From Actinomycetota bacterium (GTDB lineage Bacteria > Actinomycetota > Acidimicrobiia > Acidimicrobiales > Microtrichaceae), in the NCBI GenBank assembly GCA_016703525.1, contig JADJBW010000034.1, positions 1 through 11,680 on the forward strand: 11,680 nucleotides of DNA. Direction: 5' to 3'. Both the position numbers and the translations under genes were made by a program. The notes beneath the pieces are model-generated. The model was not told where the DNA came from, ran no database searches, and saw nothing but the letters and a program-made list of their open reading frames with translations. This document shows positions 6,877-11,680 of this stretch, one piece after another. The stretch's first letter is position 1, and each line of letters opens with the position of its first letter.

Positions 6877-7065
6877 ATGACAGCGATCATCGTCTGGTTC
6901 CAGGCACAACTCATCGAAGCACGAGCACGCGCCGCCGAGGAGGCGGAGCGCGGCGAGATCGTCGAGAAGGTGATCATCGTCGCGGCCGCCGCGGCCATCG
7001 CCATCGCAGCGATGGCAGCAATCGCAGCGGCCGTCGACATCAAGATCGCCGGTCTCGAGCTCTGA
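6877..7065 (+). CDS. flp: Small Flp-type pilin (probable main pilus subunit)
   Basis: A 62-residue protein with an excellent ribosome-binding sequence, GGAGAAAGG (6860-6868), 8 nt before ATG 6877. A leader of about 26 residues (WFQAQLIEARARAAEEAERG) is followed by EIVEKVII and a pure Ala/Ile/Val/Met helix (about residues 32-53), ending VDIKIAGLEL. The size, position after tadC and before tadE, and acidic residue just before the helix fit a Flp/class III pilin. The processing site is unusual: from Gly26 the Glu is at +4 and Lys takes the place of the usual Tyr. The TadE-like proteins nearby have G-xxxxE, with Glu at +5. It is preceded by a 45-nt gap and followed by 51 nt, the loosest spacing inside the block, which fits separate control of an abundant subunit. 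No terminator or clear promoter is visible in these gaps. Confidence 0.7.
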   Translation: MTAIIVWFQAQLIEARARAAEEAERGEIVEKVIIVAAAAAIAIAAMAAIAAAVDIKIAGLEL

Positions 7066-7116
7066 CAGGGCCAGCGGTGCGACGGCATCGCAACGGCCGC
7101 GGACTCGATCCGCCGC

Positions 7117-7524
7117 GTGACGAACACGCGCGCCCCGACGGCAACCCCGGAGCATGGGTCACCACGTGACCGCGGCTCGTCGACGGTCGAGTTCGTCATC
7201 GCATCCGCCGCCATGGTGCTGCTCTTGCTCATGGTCGTGCAGGTGGGCGTCTGGTACCACACCCGCGCCGTCGCGCAGACCGCCGCACGCCATGGGCTCG
7301 ACCATGTCCGCACCATCAACGGATCACCGTCGGAGGGCATCGACGTCGCGTCCGAGTTCCTCGACCAATCCGGCGGGGGACTCGAGAACCGCAACGTCGA
7401 CGCAACCCGCACCGCAGCAGTGTCATCCGTGACCGTCTCCGGCCGGGTCGTGTCGATCCTGCCCGGCGTGTCGTTCACCGTGTCCGTCACCGTTGACGCA
7501 CCGACAGAACGGATCGAGCCATGA
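7117..7524 (+). CDS. tadE: TadE-like pseudopilin
   Basis: A 135-residue protein with a short basic, Pro-rich N terminus and the sequence DRG-SSTVEF, where Gly20 is followed by Glu at +5 and Phe at +6. This is the cleavage pattern expected for the prepilin peptidase. The helix (VIASAAMVLLLLMVVQVGVW) then leads into the TadE pattern YHTRAVAQTAARHGLDHVRT. The rest (AVSSVTVSGRVVSILPG and VSFTVSVTVDAP) is beta-rich and would be outside the membrane. GTG 7117 is the only reasonable start in the frame, but its ribosome-binding sequence is weak. It overlaps the next gene by ATGA. TadE-like pseudopilins are needed for Flp pilus assembly in studied systems. Confidence 0.85.
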   Translation: MTNTRAPTATPEHGSPRDRGSSTVEFVIASAAMVLLLLMVVQVGVWYHTRAVAQTAARHGLDHVRTINGSPSEGIDVASEFLDQSGGGLENRNVDATRTAAVSSVTVSGRVVSILPGVSFTVSVTVDAPTERIEP

Positions 7525-7928
7525 GCGCCCGACGATCCGATCGCGGGTCGGTGTCGGTCGAGCTTGTCATCCTCGCTCCCCTCTTCGGGCTGCTACTCCT
7601 CGGCGTGATCGCCGTCGGGCGGGTCAGCAACGCCCGCGCCGACGTCGACGCTGCGGCACGGATGGCAGCACGAGACCTGTCGATCGCTCGGGACCCACAG
7701 AGCCGGCTCGCTGACGTGGAACGCGCCGTCGCCGAAACGCTCGACGTCGGCTCGGCGTCGTGCCGTTCGATGTCCATGAGCGCGTCGGTGGGCGATGACG
7801 TGATCGAAGTGACAGTCACCTGCTCGGCCGACCTGCAAGAAGCGTCCGTGCTCCCCCTCCCCGGCAGCCTCACCATCTCGGGATCAGCGAGTGAGGTCCG
7901 CGACGCGTTCCGGGAGCGGACGCCATGA
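7521..7928 (+). CDS. Second TadE-like pseudopilin
   Basis: A 135-residue protein starting at ATG 7521 in an ATGA overlap with tadE. The N terminus has DRG-SVSVEL: Gly9 with Glu at +5, again a fit for prepilin peptidase. The helix (LAPLFGLLLLGVIAVG) is followed by the TadE-type RVSNARADVDAAARMAARDL. The outer part has two Cys (about residues 81 and 101) in SASCRSMSM and VTVTCSADL, which could form a disulfide. It is the same length as the preceding TadE and has the same architecture, so the pair may be a duplicated or co-assembling set. In some loci a protein in this position is called TadF. Confidence 0.82.
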   Translation: MSARRSDRGSVSVELVILAPLFGLLLLGVIAVGRVSNARADVDAAARMAARDLSIARDPQSRLADVERAVAETLDVGSASCRSMSMSASVGDDVIEVTVTCSADLQEASVLPLPGSLTISGSASEVRDAFRERTP

Positions 7929-8356
7929 TCGCCACTGGCCAACGTCGACGCGTCGACGTCCACGACGACCGAGGCTCGGTCACCGTCTGGGCCATCAGCG
8001 CAACCGTCGCGTGCGTGCTGATCATCGGCCTCGTCATCGACGGCGGCACCATGCTCCGTGCCCGAAGCGACGCGTTCGCCTTGGCCAGCTCCGCCGCCCG
8101 GGCTGGAGCACAGGAACTCGACTCCGCCTCAGCAGTGCAGGGGCTCACAGTTCTCGACCCCGTCGCAGCCGAACGGGCCGCACTCGACTACCTCGCCGCA
8201 CATGGCGCAACCGGCACCGTCGCGATCACCGACGAAACGATCACGGTCACGGTCACCAGCGCGACCAGCCTCCAACTCCTCCGCCTCGCCGGCGCGGAGA
8301 CCGCCAGCTTCACGGCCACCTCGACCGTGAACATCGTGAAGGTCGAGTTGCCATGA
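7925..8356 (+). CDS. TadG-like Flp pilus assembly protein
   Basis: A 143-residue protein from ATG 7925 (ATGA overlap). Its N terminus is DDRGSVTVWAIS: Trp stands where the TadE-like neighbours have the +5 Glu, so it is probably a membrane-anchored TadG-type protein that is not cleaved. The helix (ATVACVLIIGLVIDGG) ends with the Asp-Gly-Gly typical of this family, followed by ARSDAFALASSAARAGAQEL. Full TadG proteins often carry a large extra domain, which is absent here, so it is a short form. The end overlaps the next gene as ATGA. The three TadE/G genes are thus one translationally coupled set. Confidence 0.8.
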   Translation: MIATGQRRRVDVHDDRGSVTVWAISATVACVLIIGLVIDGGTMLRARSDAFALASSAARAGAQELDSASAVQGLTVLDPVAAERAALDYLAAHGATGTVAITDETITVTVTSATSLQLLRLAGAETASFTATSTVNIVKVELP

Positions 8357-8901
8357 ATCGCCTGCGAGCGCTCACTCGCGGAGTGGCGAGCCTCGCTGCA
8401 CTCGCAGCCTTGCTCGCCGGACTGCCCGTTCTCCTCTCGTCGTGGGGCCGCCTTCCCGGTTCACCGAGCGCCGATTGGTGGGACCGGCTCAGCGACACCG
8501 CCGTGTCGGACACGACGGTGTTCGTCGTGCTCACGTTGGCGGCGTGGATCGCATGGGCGACCTTCGCTGCTGCGGTGGTCGTCGAGTTCGTCGCCGGCAT
8601 CCGGGGATTCCAAGCACCACGAATCGCCTTCGCCGGGCCGTTCCAACGATCCGCTCGAACCCTGGTCGCCGGGGTCCTCCTGATGTTGAGCCTGCTCCAG
8701 AGCGCGGGGCCTTCCTACGCCTCCGTCCCCCGAGCCACAGCTGCCAACGCGTCCGGCGCCACCGCGTCCTCGTTCGGGCACGAGCCACCCCAACCGGGTC
8801 ATGTCATCGCGATGACCATCGCCCCGGAAGGACCGCCGCCGACACCAGCGCATCAGAGGGGCTCGCCCCACCGGGCATCCCGCAGGACGCGGCTCCCGTG
8901 A
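8353..8901 (+). CDS. N-terminal membrane part of the LysM-BTAD protein (frame breaks near 8834)
   Basis: ATG 8353 overlaps the TadG-like stop by ATGA. This part has three predicted membrane helices, at about residues 11-30 (VASLAALAALLAGLPVLLSS), 54-80 (TVFVVLTLAAWIAWATFAAA) and 102-124 (RTLVAGVLLMLSLLQSAG). The sense stays in this frame up to about IAPEG at 8835. There the LysM part continues in another frame, while this frame runs on without meaning to its stop at 8901. One added C after GGAC joins the two as EGPAADTSASEGLAPPG. A membrane region, LysM modules and a BTAD domain in one protein is a known layout in actinobacteria. I therefore treat 8353-11563 as one gene of about 1070 residues. 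Confidence 0.7.
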   Translation: MNRLRALTRGVASLAALAALLAGLPVLLSSWGRLPGSPSADWWDRLSDTAVSDTTVFVVLTLAAWIAWATFAAAVVVEFVAGIRGFQAPRIAFAGPFQRSARTLVAGVLLMLSLLQSAGPSYASVPRATAANASGATASSFGHEPPQPGHVIAMTIAPEGPPPTPAHQRGSPHRASRRTRLP

Positions 8902-9359
8902 TCGAGGTCGAACGCGGCGACAGCCCGTGGAGCCTCGCCGAAGCACATCTGGGCGATGGGTTGCGCTGGCGCGAGCTGTACGAAATCAACCGCGGACTTC
9001 CCCAGCCAGACGGTCGATCGTGGACCAATCCCGAGCTGATCGTGCCGGGCTGGCAGCTGCGCCTGCCCAGCGCCGCGCACCTTCCGACACCCCAGTCGCC
9101 GATCGAGCCGACAGAGGCAGCGGACGTCGTCCACGTAGTGCAACGAGGCGACACGTTGTCCTCGATCGCTGACCAGTACCTGGGCGACCCAACTCGGTAC
9201 CCAGAGCTCTTCGAGGCCAACTCCGACCGCATCCAACCCGACGGCAGACAACTCACCGACCCCAACCTCATCGTCGTGGGTTGGAACCTCGTCATCCCGG
9301 CGCCGCAAGAGCCCAACAGAGGGCGGGACCGGTCGATGCTCCAGCCCAGCCCGACCTGA
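8835..9359 (+). CDS. Double LysM part of the LysM-BTAD protein
   Basis: This stretch in frame 3 carries two LysM modules, folds that bind N-acetylglucosamine polymers such as peptidoglycan. The first runs from about 8898 to 9069 and starts VIEVERGDSPWSLAEAHLGD, with WTNPELIVPGWQLRLP at its end. The second runs from about 9126 to 9300 and starts VVHVVQRGDTLSSIADQYLG, with LTDPNLIVVGWNLVIP at its end. The GD-T/P-SIA/SLA and NPxLIVxGW signatures are clear. The frame stops at 9357-9359, but the following Pro/Thr-rich linker belongs to the next frame, so one base is probably missing between about 9311 and 9355. The span given is stop-bounded and has no start of its own; it is a segment, not a separate gene. 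Confidence 0.75.
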   Translation, partial: AADTSASEGLAPPGIPQDAAPVIEVERGDSPWSLAEAHLGDGLRWRELYEINRGLPQPDGRSWTNPELIVPGWQLRLPSAAHLPTPQSPIEPTEAADVVHVVQRGDTLSSIADQYLGDPTRYPELFEANSDRIQPDGRQLTDPNLIVVGWNLVIPAPQEPNRGRDRSMLQPSPT

Positions 9360-11563
9360 CGACGGATGTCGGCGAGACCGACGCCGCGCCGGCTCCCACC
9401 CCTACGACCACCACCCCACCGCCGACCACCGCCACACCACCAGCTCCGAGTACAACGACCCCGCAGCCACCGCCGCCAACCACAGCGCCGGCTCCAGCCG
9501 TGACGGTGCCGACCACGCCCACCGACACGGAAGCGGCGACAAGCGGCAATGGAGGAAGTCCAGCCCCAATCCTCGTCGGGCTCGCAGGAGCCACCGCGCT
9601 GAGCACCGGCCTCGCGCTTCGGTTGCGGTGGCTCAGGCGTCGGCGAGCGACTCGTGGATCAGCGGCTGCTGCCGTGATCCCGAGCGATGCCGAGATCGCC
9701 GTCGTCGCAGCGGCCGACGTCCCACTGGTCCGATGGGCCGGCCAGCAGATGGCCACGTTGATACGAGACCTCGACCCGCGCAAGGTCACCGGCGCTCCGC
9801 TGGCCGTCGAACTCTCCGAAGAGGCCGGCATCGAGATCCTCTGGGACGCGCCGCAGCATTCGCCAACGGTTGGCGCATGGCGCGCCGCCGACGGCGGGTG
9901 GGCGTGGCGATTGGACTACGACCCGGAGAGTCCCGTGCCACCCGATGAACTCCCCCCAGGCATCCCTGCACTGGTCACCATCGGCCAACGCGAAGGACGC
10001 CAACTCCTCATCGACCTCGAGGCCTTCGGCACCCTCGCCGTCACCGGTCCTCCCGACTGCACTGCTGGCCTTCTCCGCTCCGTCGCACTCGAGCTCGCCT
10101 GTGGCAACGATCTCGCCGACGCGTACGTCTCGATCGTCGACATCGACGTCGATCCCCTCGTCGCTCCCCGCCATCGTCTGACAGCGCAGACACTCACGGA
10201 AGCGGTCGAGGCAGCGGCGAACGCCGTCGACTCCGTCGGCGCAGCAATCCGGCACGACTCACGAGACACCTTCCGAGCCCGCGTTGGAGGCGCAGCACCA
10301 ATCGAGGCCACCGTCATCGTCGCCAACAACTGCCAAGGATCCATCGATGCCACGTTCGCACCGAGGCGAGGTGCAGCACTCGTGACGGCATCGGACCGCG
10401 ACGCGATCGCGGATGGTGGAGCACGAATCGAGATCTCAGGCGACGGAGTGTCCGCTCGACTCGAACCCCTCGGTATCGACTTCACGCCGGTCCGGCTCGA
10501 TGCATCGACAGCCGATGCTCTCGCCGCCGCAACTGTCGCCGTCGTCGACCTCCCGGAGGTCGAGCCGGACGCCGTCGACCCCTCGGCGCTTGGACCGCAC
10601 GCGCCAGATGAAGGCGCCAGCAACGGAAGCCCAGCCCATCGTCGAGCGCCGTCATCGACAACATCCATCGGGTCAACGGACACGAGCCGGTGTGAACACC
10701 ACCCATGTGTTCCCGGTCGACTTCGGCTGCCGGAGCAAACGACCAACGACGTCCCGTCGAACGCACCCGGCGAACCGATCACCGACTCGGACGGCCAGTT
10801 GTTCGCGGATGAGTCGACCGGGCCGGAACTCGTCGTGCGGGTGCTCGGCGTGCCTTCGATCCCGGACCGACCCGACATCGGCCGGCGCGAGCTCATCCTC
10901 GCCGTGCTCCTCGCCTGCCGAGGTGGGACGCTCGCCGCGTCGGCTGCGCAAGACGCGCTGTGGGGCGGCAAGCCAGTCGAGCCGAAGACGGTGTGGAACT
11001 TCGTCGCTGCAGTCCGGCGGGCGCTCGGCGACTTCGACGACGGCACCCCAGTCATGCCAGCGGCCGATCGTGCCCACGGCACGCTGCGGCTGCACCCGCG
11101 TGTCACAACCGACCTCGACCTGCTCCGCAGAGCCGTCGTTGTGGCGGATGAGATGTCGTCCACCGAGGCGATGTCAGCGCTACGCGATGCGCTCTCGATG
11201 GTCGAGGGTCCGCCGTTCGACGCCGTCGGCTACGACTGGGCGCACCGGGACCAGGACGTCGCCGAGGCGGCTCGTGTCATCGAACAAGCCGTCGACCGCC
11301 TCGTCGCACTGGCTGTGGAAGCGGGCCAGCACGACCTCGCCCGGCACGCGATCAGTCGAGGCCTGCGCGGACTCCCCGGAGACGAGCACCTCTACCGGCT
11401 CCGCATGCGACTCGAGGCGCACGCTGGCAACACACGAGGCCTCGTCAGCGCCTACGAGGAACTGTGCGTGTACCTCGCCGACCTCGAGGTCGAACCGTCG
11501 CCGGCGACCACAGCGCTATACAACGAACTCCGATCGCAGCGAACCTCCAGCACCGTCAGCTGA
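9335..11563 (+). CDS. Linker, membrane helix and winged-helix/BTAD regulator part of the LysM-BTAD protein
   Basis: Frame 2 carries, in order: a Pro/Thr-rich linker (about 9370-9540); a membrane helix (APILVGLAGATALSTGLALR, about 9563-9628) with a very basic cytoplasmic flank (RLRWLRRRRATRG); a mixed alpha/beta region (about 9690-10545) with LLIDLEAFGTLAVTG and AYVSIVDIDVD; a variable stretch (about 10580-10800); a winged-helix region (about 10829-11120) with LVVRVLGVPSI and ALWGGKPVEPKTVWNFVAAV; and a BTAD helical repeat (about 11160-11535) ending RGLVSAYEELCVYLADLEVE. The winged helix and BTAD occur in SARP/AfsR-type activators, so this end should face the cytoplasm and may bind DNA. The alpha/beta region resembles an ATPase fold, but where a P-loop would be (VTGPPDCTAG) there is no Lys. 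The frame can be read from a TTG at 9281, but its first residues are not meaningful. Confidence 0.8.
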   Translation, partial: DAPAQPDLTTDVGETDAAPAPTPTTTTPPPTTATPPAPSTTTPQPPPPTTAPAPAVTVPTTPTDTEAATSGNGGSPAPILVGLAGATALSTGLALRLRWLRRRRATRGSAAAAVIPSDAEIAVVAAADVPLVRWAGQQMATLIRDLDPRKVTGAPLAVELSEEAGIEILWDAPQHSPTVGAWRAADGGWAWRLDYDPESPVPPDELPPGIPALVTIGQREGRQLLIDLEAFGTLAVTGPPDCTAGLLRSVALELACGNDLADAYVSIVDIDVDPLVAPRHRLTAQTLTEAVEAAANAVDSVGAAIRHDSRDTFRARVGGAAPIEATVIVANNCQGSIDATFAPRRGAALVTASDRDAIADGGARIEISGDGVSARLEPLGIDFTPVRLDASTADALAAATVAVVDLPEVEPDAVDPSALGPHAPDEGASNGSPAHRRAPSSTTSIGSTDTSRCEHHPCVPGRLRLPEQTTNDVPSNAPGEPITDSDGQLFADESTGPELVVRVLGVPSIPDRPDIGRRELILAVLLACRGGTLAASAAQDALWGGKPVEPKTVWNFVAAVRRALGDFDDGTPVMPAADRAHGTLRLHPRVTTDLDLLRRAVVVADEMSSTEAMSALRDALSMVEGPPFDAVGYDWAHRDQDVAEAARVIEQAVDRLVALAVEAGQHDLARHAISRGLRGLPGDEHLYRLRMRLEAHAGNTRGLVSAYEELCVYLADLEVEPSPATTALYNELRSQRTSSTVS

Positions 11564-11680
11564 GCGGCGGCACGGCCGAGGCGACGATCGTCCAGTCACC
11601 CGGATTCGCGAACGCCGCAGCAGCCTCGAACAGCGCGATCTGCTCGTCTGCGACCGCTCCACCGACGGTCACGGTGACGT
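11556..11680 (-). CDS. C-terminal end of a minus-strand gene, unknown function
   Basis: Reading from the right edge on the minus strand gives an open frame of 40 residues, VTVTVGGAVADEQIALFEAA, then AAFANPGDWTIVASAVPPLS, ending with a TGA at 11558-11556. The composition is natural and it ends exactly at the plus-strand gene's end. The stop lies inside the last codons of the LysM-BTAD gene, so the two genes overlap tail to tail by 8 bp. I do not recognise the family from this fragment. The gene is probably a separate unit that marks the end of the Tad block. No terminator-like hairpin with a T tract is visible between them. Confidence 0.6.
   Translation of the reverse strand, partial: VTVTVGGAVADEQIALFEAAAAFANPGDWTIVASAVPPLS

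Noticed and set aside
5613..7169. A 518-codon plus-strand open frame across tadB, tadC and the pilin
   Set aside because: The product is Arg/Pro-rich low-complexity text with no motifs, while the other two frames hold TadB and TadC sense. Frame-3 length here is a product of GC-rich codon use.
9370..9540. Repetitive ACC/CCG-rich DNA that looks like a tandem repeat
   Set aside because: It encodes the irregular Pro/Thr linker of the LysM-BTAD protein, with no fixed repeat unit. A similar explanation holds for the Ser/Thr/Pro linker at 1230-1380.
9916..11163. A 415-codon open frame on the minus strand
   Set aside because: It is opposite the BTAD protein, whose winged-helix region is well supported, and the product is Ser/Arg/Ala-rich without domain features.
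1..11680. CRISPR arrays, insertion sequences, tRNA or rRNA genes, phage genes
   Set aside because: I saw no spaced direct repeats, transposase motifs, terminal repeats or conserved RNA gene sequences.

Overview
The window is high-GC DNA with GTG/ATG starts, GTGA and ATGA stop-start overlaps and Ala/Val/Arg-rich proteins. This points to an actinobacterium. The style of its Tad genes (a CpaE-like protein with a KGSPGVTT loop, a very small pilin, a LysM-BTAD protein, no outer-membrane secretin) suggests Acidimicrobiia or a relative; the lineage is an inference.

Layout: a divergent TetR-family regulator is cut by the left edge (minus strand, 1-234). Next comes a regulatory gap with short inverted repeats and a possible promoter. 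From about 369 to 11563 there is one tightly packed plus-strand block that encodes a Tad/Flp (type IVc) pilus machine. In order it holds: a prepilin peptidase (369-1143, frameshifted), a lipoprotein (1140-1826), a secreted Cys-containing protein (1826-2669, frameshifted), a CpaB/SAF protein (2666-3373), a CpaE/TadZ-like ATPase homologue (3376-4095), the TadA/CpaF motor ATPase (4088-5413), TadB (5410-about 6050, frameshifted and truncated), TadC (6055-6831, short at its N terminus), a 62-residue pilin (6877-7065), three TadE/TadG-type proteins (7117-7524, 7521-7928, 7925-8356), and a large membrane protein with two LysM modules and a C-terminal winged-helix/BTAD regulator region (8353-11563, split over three reading frames). 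A minus-strand gene of unknown function enters from the right edge (11556-11680) and meets the last gene tail to tail.

How the genes work together (known family roles): TadA powers assembly, TadB and TadC form the inner-membrane platform, the CpaE-like protein probably localises the machine, and the peptidase processes the pilin and the TadE-like pseudopilins. The CpaB-like, lipoprotein and secreted proteins probably act outside the membrane. The LysM-BTAD protein could couple wall state to transcription.

A striking general feature is the number of single-base frame breaks (about eight). They split otherwise recognisable genes, and several are explained by one lost C in a short C run. This suggests indel errors in a long-read or metagenome assembly, or real decay of the locus. 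Separately, roughly 300-400 bp appear to be missing at the tadB/tadC junction compared with typical loci.
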